A DNA stretch of 64,000 nt from contig BSYO01000019.1 of the NCBI GenBank assembly GCA_033239525.1, forward strand, positions 11,328,592-11,392,591, given 5' to 3'. The number at the start of each line of letters is the position of its first letter. Position 1 is the first letter of the stretch. Positions 1-13,900 of the stretch are shown here, one piece after another. A program made the position numbers and the translations under genes. Under the pieces are notes generated by a model. It was not told where the DNA came from. It worked only from the letters and a program-made list of their open reading frames with translations, and did no database searches. This DNA is from Nepenthes gracilis (Eukaryota; Streptophyta; Magnoliopsida; Caryophyllales; Nepenthaceae).

Positions 1-997
1 GCAATCTTTACATGACTTTTAAGTGAATTTTTAGTACATGCATGACTTATACTTGATAATTTGAGTGCGTAGAAGCTACTATGTAAATTTTAAGATATGC
101 TTAATCATAATTTTAGAGAATGATAACAAAGTTTAGCATGCTTGATTATGAATTCTCAGCAAAATATGCAGGTAATTCCAACTATATTTCAAAATATATT
201 AGATATAATTTGACATTTAAAAGCTTAGTTTCAACAATTTACAACTATGTAAGAATATTACATACGAAATATAGACATGCAGAAGCATTTTACCTTGTTT
301 TCAAACATGCACAAGTGATATAATGCAGAATTCCGTACATGTATTCAGTGTATATGACTTAAGCATAAGTTTTTCATAGAATTTTGCTATAAAATGATGA
401 AAAATTTACATACATACTTAACATAACATTATAATTTGAGTTTCAAGGCATGCATGAGTATTTGGATAAGAAAACACTCAAAGATATCAATAAATATCAA
501 TAACAAAGGAAAGAAGCTTGGAAATAAATTTGACTTAACTTGATTTATTTAAATTTTAGCCTTAAATCACTTGAATTGAACGTTTTCATGCATTTTCTCT
601 TTTCCTCTCTCTCTTCTCCTCGTCTCTCTCTCTTTTTTGAAAAACCGTTATAAAAATGACTAAAATCAACTCCGGGCAACCCTTACATGTAGTGCCACGC
701 TTGAGCGCGGACTCTAGCATGCATTAGGTAACTGCGCTCGAGCCCGCCTCGGGTATGCCTCGTGCACCTAATTACTACCAATGATTATTCGAGCACCGAT
801 CAGACGCCCCTCAGATGCTAATTTTATGGGTTTAGGTGTTCAGGCGCTGGTCGGGCCTCCATAAAGTGTCGATCCTCTTGACCCAATCTGGTCCAAATTT
901 GACTGTTGACTTACTTTTTTATATTGTTTAACCTTAATTTAAATTATATTTGTTTATTCATCAAAGATTAGTATTAATCAAATACTCGGGCCTTACA
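1..997. repeat. Probable LTR-type repeat remnant upstream of BMS1
   Basis: No gene is seen here. The segment is AT-rich with a CT-rich patch near 598-636 and a GC-richer patch near 670-870. It closes with CGGGCCTTACA at about 987-997, which resembles the terminus of many plant LTRs. The other end lies outside the window, so neither target-site duplication nor LTR pairing can be tested. Classification as an LTR remnant is inference. Confidence 0.3.
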
Positions 998-1969
998 ATT
1001 ATTAAATATATTGAATAATATATATTAATATCAAATAATTTTTTAAAAAAAAAATCACAAATTGATTGTCAAAAATATTACACCGTATCACAAATGTAAC
1101 AACATATTACTATTTTACAACAATATCAGAAGATATTATTATCGGGGGCTTAAAATTAATATATATTATCTAATATATAAGATATGGTACAATATATTCC
1201 TCTGTGATTGTCACACCAAGCCTAAGTCCCAACAATGGCATACAAAAGAATATTCAATTATTGAAACTTTTCAAAAGGAGTTGTTTTAGGAGTATTTGTT
1301 TGTATTTTTAATAATTTGATGTCTTATTTAACTGCATAGCAAATTTACATAAAATAATAAATGTATGTTATCTAATAACATTACAACCTCAAAGTTATTA
1401 TTTGTATAATATATGAATTTGTTAAAATTGAACATAAAAATTGTGTTTATAAAATATTAAAAGGTGGGCTGAGTGTGTATTTTTTGCATAATTATCCGTG
1501 ATTGAGATAATTTAATCGAGTCGAAAATTTTAATCTTATTTATTTATAAAATTATGTATGCTAGTCATGTTATGTGAAATCTGAGAAGGAAATAAATCAG
1601 CCCTTGTAAAAAATAAAAATAAAAATTGTTTGACACCCCCCAAAATCCACAGCAGTGACCTGCTTTATCACGAGTCCTCTAACGGCGTAATCTCCTAAAT
1701 TGGTCTTGCAGTTTAATAAAATCCGCCGACTAGCGGCGGCGGCGGCCTCCACTGCACAATATCGGAGTTACCATCTTCGCGCTCCTCGGCACACAGAAGA
1801 TTAAACGGGAGCTACCTACTATGTAAATTACATCTTCAGGTAATACTAGAATAATGTCTCCTTTATTCTCTTCCAGTCCCACCTGGTCCTTTTCAAGTTC
1901 CTCCAATGATCCAACTCAATCCCTTTTCGGCAATTATTCCCTGTTTCAGGCTTGTCAAAGTGGGGTTTA
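998..1969. other. Non-coding spacer and probable BMS1 promoter/leader
   Basis: This is AT-rich sequence to about 1620, then more mixed sequence with a GGC-rich patch near 1734-1750. No credible ORF occurs. Transcription of BMS1 probably starts in the later part, but no clear TATA box was found. The leader could contain an intron, since a TTTCAG acceptor-like site lies near 1943-1948. That is not supported further. Confidence 0.4.
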
Positions 1970-1979
1970 CTAGGGTTTA
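1970..1979 (+). promoter_or_regulatory. Telo-box-like element next to BMS1 start
   Basis: The sequence CTAGGGTTTA lies 7 bases before the BMS1 ATG; its reverse complement contains AAACCCTA. Telo-boxes are a known feature of plant ribosomal-protein and ribosome-biogenesis genes, usually near the transcription start. Its place beside a ribosome-assembly GTPase fits. A regulatory role here is inferred from motif and context only. Confidence 0.45.
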
Positions 1980-1986
1980 GGCCGAA

Positions 1987-4900
1987 ATGGCTGTGGGCAA
2001 CGAAGAACAGTCGCATAAAGCTCATAGGTCTCGCCAAGCGGGTCCTTCTGCGAAGAAGGGCAAATCCAGTAAGAAAAAGGGCAACAAATCGGACGCCAAA
2101 AATCAAAACCCTAAGGCATTGTTTCTTCATGGAACTCTGTTGTCATGAATTGAATTATATTTATGTGGTGTGTATTGTTATTTTCAAACTATAATGATTT
2201 GCATTCATTTTCAGGCTTTTGCTTTTAATTCAAATGTCAAGGCCAAGCGATTACAGTCGCGTGCCGTGGAGAAAGAACAGCGTAGGCTTCACGTCCCTGC
2301 CATAGATCGAACCACCGGTGACCCCGCCCCATATGTTGTGGTAGTTCATGGGCCTTCGAAGGTACAATTTTTGTTAACATTATATCTGAAAACTGACTTA
2401 TAATTGGAAAATTTGAGATCTTAAGATTTTGATGGCGGTTTATTTTTATTTTTTGTGATTTCTTTGTTGTTGATAGGTTGGGAAGTCACTCCTTATAAAA
2501 TGTCTTGTGAAACATTACACAAAGCATAATTTGCCCGAGGTTCGAGGCCCAATTACTATTGTATCAGGTGTGCATGCTCTTCACGGGGCTTTATCATGAC
2601 TTTATGATTATTTGACTATGCATGGGTTATGACTTTAATCCACAATCCCCTGTTCATTGCAACTGGATAAATGTTTGATTAATTACACGGTTATTAAGAA
2701 TTTTTAGAGCAACATAGGACTGTGGCTTGTGAGTGAAGTGCAAGGAGGTTGGATTGAATTACTTGTTTTATTGCTGGAGTTTCTCTTGATGAGAAGATTG
2801 TATGAGCTTCTGGCAGGGAAACAAAGGCGGCTTCAGTTTGTGGAGTGCCCAAATGACATACCTGGCATGATTGATTGTGCAAAATTCGCTGATTTAGTAT
2901 TGCTTTTGATAGATGGAAGTTATGGCTTTGAAATGGTAAGATCCTGCTGCTTTTTGCATTGAAGTTTGAAATATGATCATCTGAATCTCACTTTATCGCA
3001 TCGTTTGAAATTAAGTAGCTTACAATTATGCTCACTCGTCTATTTTCCTTGATGATTTTGCCTGTGTGTTTGAGTAAACTAGTATTTCCCCATTGTCTTT
3101 TTGTAAATTTTCATGAACTGTTAAGTATTGGCTCCTTGCTCATCAAGTTTTGGTTTTTCCCAGATGCCCCTTCACTTATAGCAGTTATTTTGTTTTCAAG
3201 TGGCCTCCTGATATCCATAAATGAGAGCACTTTAGCAACTTCTTTGTAGTAGTGAACTAATTGACGTTGGTAATCTTTGGGTTTGCTGATTGATCCAAGT
3301 ATATTGGCACAGTTTGAGTTGCAGTGATCCAGATGTATGATTTTGGTTTGTAAAATTGTTTCCATGCTTGCAGGAAACATTTGAGTTCCTCAATATTCTG
3401 CAAAATCATGGATTCCCCAGGATTATGGGAGTTCTTACACATCTTGATAAGTTCAAGGATGTTAAAAAACTGAAAAAGACAAAGAAACAGCTCAAGCATC
3501 GTTTTTGGACTGAAATATATGATGGAGCCAAATTATTCTATCTTTCAGGTCTAATTCATGGGAAGTGAGTAGTCTTATACTCTGTATTTTGATCCTTGGG
3601 ACAATTCATCCTCTATGAATTTATTACATACAACTATTGAATTACCTTGCATCATTTGCTCTTATGAGCAGGTACCCTAAACGTGAAGTTCATAATTTGG
3701 CAAGATTCATTTCTGTTATGAAGTTTCCTCATTTATCTTGGCGGACTTCTCATCCTTATATCTTAGTTGATCGTTTTGAAGATGTCACTTCCCCTGAGAG
3801 AGTGCAACAGAATAAAAAATGTGACAGGAATGTCATATTGTATGGTTATTTGCGTGGCTGTAATTTGAAGAAAGGAAGTAAGGTACATAATTAGCTACAG
3901 CAAATATTAGACACTTATTTTCCTTGAATCTCATTTGTGATTGTTTTTCCTCAATGCCAGTGTCAGAAGTAATTTATGTCAATTCAGTGGAATCTTTGTT
4001 GCTCAACTAGGCCTATCAAACTCTTGTCTTCTTGTACGTGTGATACAGTCAAGACAATTCCCCCATCCCCCCATTAGACGTATCTCATCAGTTTTTTCCT
4101 TCAAAATATTAAGATTTTGTTTGACTGAGGATGGAGGGGGCAATAAGTGACACAACTCATTGTTCACATTGACAGTTAATTGCCATGAAGAAGCAATTTA
4201 CTTGCTTGGATTGCAATTCACCTGAAATGGAATTGAAGCTTAGTAAAGTTTAAGTTACCTGACAATGAAACTTGAGGAGGATGGCTGTGGTAGAATCCAG
4301 CATAGAGACGAGGACTGATCTGGTTCATGTCAGCGGTTTGCCCTGCAAAAGTAGCAATAGAAGAGAAGTGCTAGTTTAAGAACAAGTTAGACATGGAGAT
4401 GTTGGGTGTGAACAGATATTTTAACATTAGCTGTATCAGATTTGATGGGTCTTATTTAAGGGGAAAAAAGATCTCTGTTAAACGTAGTGAGTTAGAATGC
4501 TGCTCGGTTGATTTGATATGTTGCTGCCATAATATGCCTAACATGGTTGATGTGGTAGGATACACAGTTCCAGTTGCTGCTCAATTTAGCTTGGGTCCTG
4601 TACGAATTGTGCCATTGAAAGCAAGCTGTTGATGGATGACTTTTGCATTTTGGGAATTGTCACAAACACAGTAGTATAGTTTTAAGGTTCCAAATTGCCT
4701 TTAGAAACATTATTTGTTACCAAATGAATGGCATTTGATGGATCGTATTTTAACTACAACTCAGATGACCCACTTACTCCTACAACCTACATATGAAGGC
4801 AGCTGGTTGAATGTGACACTGCTTTTGAGATGCTAGGCCTTTTTGCTTGTGTAGTTCCTTTGTTTTTTCTCCCTTTCATTGTTCAAAAAATGTATCTACT

Positions 4901-7900
4901 GATCTGTTTTAACGCCCTCCTCTTCCTTTCTCCATTCTTTATTTAAACATGGACAATTATTTAGCATGTTACTGAAGCATTTTAAATGCATCTCACCTAA
5001 CATCTTTTGATTGGAAAGCTGTGGCCTATCACCAACTTTGTTAGGGGATGAACTGAATCCAATCATCGGTAGCTCTATTTCTAGCCCAAGAGTGGTCTCA
5101 CTTGTTTAATATGCAAAACTCCTTTAACCTGCGCCTAGCTCATGAACTTAGGCCCTCTTTGTTCCACAGATGAGTCGAGCTGGCTTGCATGAGATAGCTC
5201 ATCCTTTGGTGAAATTACCTGGGGAATCAATGTTTTGACTCAGGCCCTTTTGTCCAAATATAATCTTTCTTCTTATTGTTGTTATTTGACATTTTTGCTT
5301 GGAAAATTTCTTAAACATTATTTTAATTCCTTTGTGCCATCATCTATACTATGTTTAAGAATGAAATTTTCATATCTTTAGGGTTCAAGTTTCCTTAGTT
5401 TGTTATGGGAATATACTTGTTGCCACAACACATCGCCTTTTCTGGCATGTTAACAGTTGCCATCTTGGAGGGTCAATTTTGATCTAAAGGGGGTATGCTT
5501 ACTTTGATTAAAAGTACTTTTTCTAGGCTATCTACATGTTTTTGATCCCCCCCTCTCTCTCTCTCTCTCTTTTTAATCTTACACTTTTTTGTCCCTTTTC
5601 TGTCCTAGTTCTGTGGATTGAAGCTGGAAGGATTGTTAATCATTTCTTTTTGGGTTGATCGTGGTGATGTTTTGAAGTTGCATTCAATTAAATGCAAAGT
5701 CGTAGCTCTTCCTATTTAGTCAAAGGGGAGATTTTTCCATTTAAGCAAAACGCTGTTTTGCTTATAATGGCTATGGAGATTCTTAAATGAAAAGGAAAGC
5801 TTGTTGTGGAAGGAAATTGGAACTATTTATGAGCTGCAGCCTATTCATTGGATGTCCATTACATATGGAGGCAGTCATGGATGTGTTCTGTTGTGATAAT
5901 TCAGCAATGCTGGGATTATTTTGAGGCCTTTTCACTTTTTCAGTTGGAAAGAGCATTTCTGTTGGATTCTGGCTAGATATATAGGTGCTAGAAAGTAAGA
6001 CAATGTGGATGGACACAAGTTTGAACAGGAGGTTTCCTGATATGTTTGAGGTGGCTGCTAAAAAAGAAAAAAGTGTGGTTCATTAAGCAGATGTTAATGT
6101 ATTTATACCATCTAGAGTCCTGTTGTATGCATAAAAAAATCATCAAGATGATGTTTTTGACGAGTTGCGGTCTCTTTTTCACTTTACAAAATCAGAAACT
6201 GAACCCTGTATAGAGGATGATGTGCTGTAAAATTTGAATAGAAGTGGGGGATTGACTGTTGCATCTTTCTACAAAAAATGTGCAGTGAAGAGCAGTCTGA
6301 TTCTCCATCGAATGTCATATGGAAATCTACGCTCCTCTTAAGCATCATTTTTCTTTTTTAAATCCTGGAGCAACCTAAGTAAAGTCTTACATTAGAAAAT
6401 ACGCAGAAAAGAGGTCTCACTCAGGCAGATATATGCCTTCTCTGCAAAAAATTTCTACAGATTGATAAATAATCTCTTCTTGCTGTGCCAGTTTTATTCT
6501 ACAGCATGTTCTTTAGCATTCCACTTAACTCAAATCTGTCAGCACTCAAGTTAGATCTGAAAGGTTTAAGAATGAATTACTTGTAAGGGAATGGTTCTTT
6601 GAAGGAAAAAAGGCGACAATCTTTGGAGCCTCATTCCTTTTGCTGTTTTCTGGTTCACTCTTAGAACTAGGAATGAGCTGGGCTTCAAATATGTAGAAGC
6701 TGTTGTACTTCTAGTTGAGTTGGTTGCTTCTTGTATTCTATTAGATAAGGATCATTAGCCTACCAATCAACCAGCATTATGAGTTTTTTTAATGTATATA
6801 TTTTCTCAGATGCTGTTCTTATGCATCTGTTTTATGATTGAGAAGTGCTTCCTTTAATTAATAAAAATTTTCATTTACCAATTAAAATGAAGTGGACATA
6901 GATTAATAGAAGTGTTCTCCTATTAATATATAATGCAGGTATGCCGCAAACGATTAAGACAATCCCTTAAATTTTAAATTTTGATATATCGTAGAGATTG
7001 GCATTTTATCTGTCATCTCTCCCAAAAAAATAGATAGTTAATATCCTCCGCAGTTAAGATATAATCATCTTTAATGGGGTGGTCCCCAGTGGCTTCACGA
7101 GCTTATAGTCAAATTAATGTAAAGATTTCTAGTTGACAAACAGTAGTTTCTTTGTTCATCAGGTTCACATTGCTGGTGTTGGTGACTTCAGTCTAACTGG
7201 CATTACAACCTTGGTTGATCCATGTCCTCTACCATCAGCTGCTAAAAAGAAGGGATTGCGTGACAAGGAGAAACTGTTTTATGCACCTATGTCTGGACTT
7301 GGGGATCTCCTTTATGACAAAGATGCAGTTTACATAAACATAAATGATCACTTCGTTCAGTTCTCTAAAACTGATGATGAAAATGGTGGTCTCACTCAAA
7401 AAGGTTCCTTGAAGTCCACTTCCCCTTTACACTTTTGCCTTTTGTATACATTGTTTATGAAATGCTAAGTTATTTCTTCTTCAAGGGATGAACTCATTTC
7501 AAAAGTTTAAGTTATCAAGTAAATGCCAAGAATACCGCTATACTAACACACCTCCTTATGTGAAAGCCCTTTGGGCTCGAAGCATGGACTAAGCTCAGGT
7601 CCACTTCATATCTTATGCAGAAGGACATTTTGAAAAAAAATAAGGGTTTGAGGAATCAACTTGTGATGACTTGGAAAAAAACTGCTTTGATATCATATCA
7701 AAGAACCAACCTCTCCCAAGAGTTTTAGCTGTCTGGTAATGATTTGATAATAATTTCTCTTAACATGCCCTGTGAAGCAACTTTCATTTGAGTTTGAATA
7801 GAGTAACCACATATCCACCCCTTTGTTCTGAAATTTATCTATTTAATAAACTGGGGGTTCCAGGACTTAACTCTTGACCACTTAGTCCAAACTGCTCTAA

Positions 7901-10900
7901 TTCCTTGTTAATGAACCAACTCATTCAAAAGATTAAGATGTTAGGTGAGGGCTCAAGGGCGGTTTTGTTCTTTAACATTCTCCTTTCAGTAGAATTCGGA
8001 TACTGCTACTTTTTTATAAGGCTGCAAACATTTTCAGAATATGATTATTTTGTTTCAATTGCATCTTTTGTGGAGAAATCATTGATTGTTTCACCTAATG
8101 CCTCCCTCTTTCTTCTGACTAGGAAAAGATCGCGATGTAGGTGAGGCCTTGGTGAGATCGCTTCAGAATACAAAATATTCAATTGATGAGAAGTTAGAGA
8201 AAAGCTTCATTAATTTATTCGGCGGGAAACTTAATATCTCATCAGAAAGTGTGGATTGCGTTCAAAATAGTAGTGGAGGTTATGAGAAGATCCATGAAGA
8301 GAATACTTCTGATCATTATCGCTATGAAGATAGTGAAACTGATGAATCTGAAGAAAATATTGGCAACCCAAATAATACAGATGTTTCAGGAGCTTCAGTG
8401 AAAAAAAAGGCTGTTAAAGAATTTGCCACTTCAAAAACGCAATTAAATCTTTCTGATGATGAACAAAATGACCTGTCTGATGAAGAAGTTCCTTCCAGAA
8501 ACAATTTGAAGGAGCATATTGAAATCTATGATGGCAGGCCCAGGCGAAGAGCAATATCTGATATGGATGTTGATTACAATGATGCCAAGGTAATAATTGT
8601 GGGATTCTTGTGGAATTGTGATGTTCCACACTGGGATTTTTTATGACTATTGAGCATGGGTATGTGTGGTGCGGTTTCATGCTGGTTGCTTTACTATTGA
8701 TTAAGCTATATTACATCTTCTGCATAAATCTTACTTCTCCATACTGAGAAAATGTGGTTTGGCAGTTTGTATTATTACTAAAGGATATATAAATGTAACA
8801 TCATATTTTTGCACTATACATTATATTCTAATGAGAATATACAATTACATATATGAATAAATATCTAAATGTATTAAATAATGTGAAAAATACGGTTTAC
8901 TGATTGGTTTGGTTTGACATGATAGGCAAAACTGGACAAATGTATTTCAACTCAAATGAGGTTGCGCTGCGAATTACTGATTTGGTGTGGTCTGGTTTCT
9001 AATTAAGACCAAATTATGCACACCTCTTAACATTATTTATTCCAGAAACTCCATATCTCCTCTTGCTCTCTTCTGGTGTAGGGTGTGCTAAAAGTTTCAG
9101 TTCTGCTTCCCTGGATCAAAAAAGCTGATGCTCCCTCCTTTTTACTCTCTAATTCAGCTTTTTGATTGACCTATTGTGATAGTTGAAAATGGTTTAGCAA
9201 TATTGACGTGATAATTTCTCCTTACTGCATCTGTGTGTGACAATTCATAGGAGTGTTGCTTATGAATTGATTTTGATCAAGTAGGCAATCTTTCCTTTTT
9301 TTTTCTTTTCTGTTGTTTTTTTATTTTTTTTTTGGAGATTCAATAGGAAACAAGTTTGCTTTTATTTGGGTACCCAGCATTCATAACCAACATTCACACA
9401 AGTACTCATTTCCCGATTCACAACAAACATTCCAGTATTGCTAGATTCTTGAACGTCTCCTCTTTGGTTTGAACATTTTTTTCTCAATTGAAATGGATAT
9501 ATGGATTCAAAGCTCATTAACATGGCTTGGTCATGTCCAATCTTCATTTTTGTACTCACTTTGTGATTTGGGTCAATGGAATTGTCCTAGAGTATTGTTT
9601 GAACTCTATATGTTTTGGCATTCTTTTGGGGACAGGATTCCAATGATGAGGACAAGGATGATGATCATGGCGATGATGAGGACAAGGATGATGATGATGA
9701 TACTGGGGATAAGTCGTATTTTGGTTCAAATTCCTCCAACAGAGAGGGACATGAAGGTAGCTTGGAGGGTGAGTCTTTTTGTTTTTTGGGTGCCATTGTT
9801 GCAATAATAGTGCTTGGCTAATACCATATAGATGGAAGAACCCATGCAGTTTCCCAGTTTGTGTTCAATGGCCAGCAGGTGCTTAGAGCTGATTCAAGGT
9901 GGTTGATGAGTGTTTAGCTATGGAATCAGGTGGAGGCAATGTGAACTGCTTCTATGATCATATAGAACACAGGCACTCACGTCTGTATTTGTATTTGAAG
10001 AAAAATCATCCACAAATCACTACTGAGTAAAAATTTCATGCATTCACACTTCCAAAATAGCGAAGAATAAATGTGCTTGATGCTACTGTGTTTATTAGAC
10101 ATGAGTATTGACAAATTGAAAACATAGGCACAAAGCCATTTGAACTACTTGGATGATAACATTTGAAAAAGTTATTGACCCCGCTAAAAGCGAAATTTGC
10201 CAAAGTTTGAGCATTGGCTGCGAAGTAGGCTGCTGCCCAAGTCATCTAGTGACAGCAAACTTAAATTTTTCTGATATGGAACATGGATGTTATCATCTGA
10301 CCCATTTAGATTGTAGTGTCCGTAGTTCTGGTGCCACTAGCTGGCAGTGGGTTTCGGGATCAAATCCTAGTTCTCCATCACGATATCATTCAGTGTATTA
10401 AGTATGCTTATCGATTGATACACAAGTACTCCAAAAGGATTAGCAGTGAACAGAAAGCGGATAGAATTGAAGTAAGAATTACGATTGTGAATGTTGATGT
10501 AGCTTGCCCTTGCCAATTTGGCAAGGATGCACCAGTTTTTTTATTAGGATTCATACTTACCCTCTAACCTTTCTAATTGTTTATCTTAGCAGAAGTAGAG
10601 AAGGGAAATGCTTCAAAGTGGAGAGATTCCTTGTTGGAAAGAATGACATTGAGACAACATACTAATCTCGCTCAACTTGTATATGGGACATCAAAGTCTG
10701 TGCCAGATGTTAGTTATTCACAGGAACATATTGGCGATGAAGAAAGTGAAGATGATGATTTTTTCAAACCGAAAGGACAGGGAGGCAAGGTTTGTTCTCT
10801 CCATTGCCACCTCATTGTATGAACTAGAGTAGCCTCTTTTTCCTTATTTATTTATTTATCTATTTATTATTATTATTATTATTTTAATTATTATTTTGTA

Positions 10901-13900
10901 TAGGTAAGCATGCCTGGATCTTGTTGATAGTTTGAAACTTTAAATGCTAGAACTTATGTTTGTCATTTTCATTGTAGCGGAAGCTAACAGAAGGTGTTGA
11001 TGCTGATAATGTCAATGCTGATGACTGTTCTAAATTCACAAATAGCTCAAGCTTAAAAGATTGGAAAAATGAAGAGCTGATTAAGATGATTCGGGACCGT
11101 TTTGTCACTGGAGATTGGTCAAAGGCTGCCCGCAGAAGCCAGCTTTCGAAGGCTGGTAGTGGCAGTGATGTTAGCGACAGTGATAATGATGATGCTGTTT
11201 ATGGTGAATTTGAAGACCTAGAAACTGGTGAGACGTACAAGGGCCATCACACAGTTACGGGTAACAATGATGCATTACACAAAGAAGATGATTCTATTAT
11301 TGAGGAACGGAGGCTTAAAAAGCTTGCTCTTCGTGCCAAATTTGATGCTCAATATCCTTTTTAATTTAATATATATATAATTCTTTCAGAGGGCAGGGCA
11401 CTTCTCTTTCTCTCCCGTTTATTTCTCTCTCGATCTTCCTCTTTAGTTTTTGGTTGGGGTGCAAGAGTTGGCATTCCTTAGATTCTGATGGAAGAGAAAC
11501 TCTTCACAGAATTTGAGTGCATTTGCACAGCTATGCGTAAACTGGTCCATCTAAGTGGGAGGATGTAAACAATTCTGATTTGAAGCACAACTTCTTTTTA
11601 TCTGGGGGTGATGGTGCTTTTTGATTTTTTTTTCTTTTTACTTTTTTTTTTCTGAAATTTTTTCCTTTTTTTAATGTTGAAATATTTTTTTTTTCCAAAT
11701 CCACCGCTGTCCTCAACTTTAAGAAAAATTTGCTTCATTCATTTTTCTCCTCACTCTTTTAATTGACTGATTGAGCTGACAAAATAAAGGCTCAATTCTA
11801 TCCATTTACATACTTCTATTCAAAAAATTCTTCTTTCAGGTAAAACCTACACAACAAAATACTTAATTTAATTATGTAAATTAAATATAATTGTTCGAAA
11901 GTAACAATAAATATGTGAAAATAATAATATAATAATCAGTGTTCATCAAAGGTACTTATGTACTTAACTACTGGCAGAAAAACAGCTTCATTTTCTTTCT
12001 TCAGTGTCATGTTTGCCATTTATTGATTCAAAGAACGTGACTGTCACCATTTCTATTCTGTTTGTCTCGGCCTCAGGTTATTCTGATTTTACATGGGATG
12101 GGGCAGTTGCACTTTGTTTTTTTAAAATTATTTTAATTATCTTGATTATGTGCAAAAATATCACATTTGCATATGTTTACCTTAATCTGTATCCACATAT
12201 GATGGATCTGGGTCGCCAGATGAGGAGGGCAATGGAGAAACCGGGGAGAAGTTTCACCGGAGTAGGGCAAATGAAAGTGGCTTTTTTGAGAAGGTACATT
12301 TTTGCAATCTTGTATTGGCTATGGTATATCCAGTTGTTTCCTTGATTAATAGTAATCTGTGCCCTCACTTTTTTTATTGTAGATGAAAGAGGAAGTTGAA
12401 CTCCAGAAGCAAATGAATTTAGCTGAACTTAATGATTTGGATGAAGCCACCCGAATAGACATAGAGGGCTTTAGGACAGGGAATTATGTGAGATTGGAGA
12501 TTCATGCTGTTCCCTGTGAGATGGTTGAATATTTTGACCCTTGTCATCCTATTCTAGTTGGAGGAATCGGCCTTGGGGAAGAAAATGTTGGGTACATGCA
12601 GGTCTGATACACTTCCTGTCTTCACCTGCTCCTGATTTGTATTTAGTGCAATCAAAGATGTAAATGTCCACTGATACGTATCTGTATTAGGCCCTTCAAT
12701 ACTCATATTTCCTGATACTATGACAATATTGCGACATGTTATCTTATAGGTGATATATTACGATATATTGGCCAATATATCCAATATGTAGCCAATATAT
12801 TGGCCAATATATCCAATATTTAGCCAATATAATGAGGTTTTATTAGCTTAAGATTTTTAAAAAATTTTTCCTCTAATATATCTTACTCTGATACGTATTC
12901 TCGGATACCAGTCGATACCAAATTATCATCCATGAGTGCAATCAACGACTTCATGTTTCCTGACCTTGAAGTCATGGCCATGGATTTGTTTGATGATATA
13001 CTTTTCTCCAGCCTATTCAAGATTTAATGCGCTGGATTATTGCTCTTCACTGCTGGCAGCACTTCTGAAACATACTCTTTACCATTCGCTGCAGGTCAAA
13101 ATAAAGCGGCATAGATGGCATAAGAAAGTACTTAAGACAAGAGATCCCATAATCGTCTCAATGGGGTGGAGACGCTACCAGACGATACCTGTTTATGCTG
13201 TTGAGGATAACAATGGACGACTCCGTATGATCAAGTACACACCCGAACACTTGCATTGCCTTGCTATGTTTTATGGCCCTCTTGCTCCTCCAAAAACTGG
13301 AGTGGTTGCTTTCCAGAACCTATCGAACTATCAGGTTTGTACCTCCCTCTAAAAAAAATTGAAAATAAAGAATAAAAGAATAAGATTAGGGTTAGGGACA
13401 AAACTCAAAAAATCTAGTTTGGGAAAATGTTGGTGGATACAGATCTAGTAACATTGATTAATCGAGTGAAAGGACTACAATGCTGTAATTTTTTTTCTTT
13501 GGATTTTCCTAGTTGTTTGATGAATTATTTGGAGGGTGTAGAAGATTTTTAAGTTTTTGGATAGTGGTGGTCTTCTGTCATCAACATTTAGTGTAGACGT
13601 CTTTTTTTCTGCTCACAACTTCTATTTCAATATCAATTTTATTGTGTGCCTAAAATTAGGGCAAATTAATCACACTTTGAGTCGTATGATAATGCTTATG
13701 TGATGTCAAATCTCTAAAATGTAAAAGTTGAAAATGAATGCCAATTTTGGAGGTTTTTTTTTTTTTTTTTTTTTTTTACATTAACTCTCAACATTTTTTT
13801 TTTTTTTTCATTTAGAATAATAGAATTGGTAATAAAATTGATTGTCCATAGAATTGGGAGAAATAGAACCTGAAAATAGACTAGAAAAGGTGAAAAGTTG

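Noticed and set aside
4393..4632. 79-codon ORF in BMS1 intron 6
   Set aside because: No similarity recognised and no splice signals that would join it to BMS1 in frame.
11086..11364. Apparent end of a coding region at CCT TTT TAA
   Set aside because: This is the donor of the U12 intron; the conserved protein continues at 12197.
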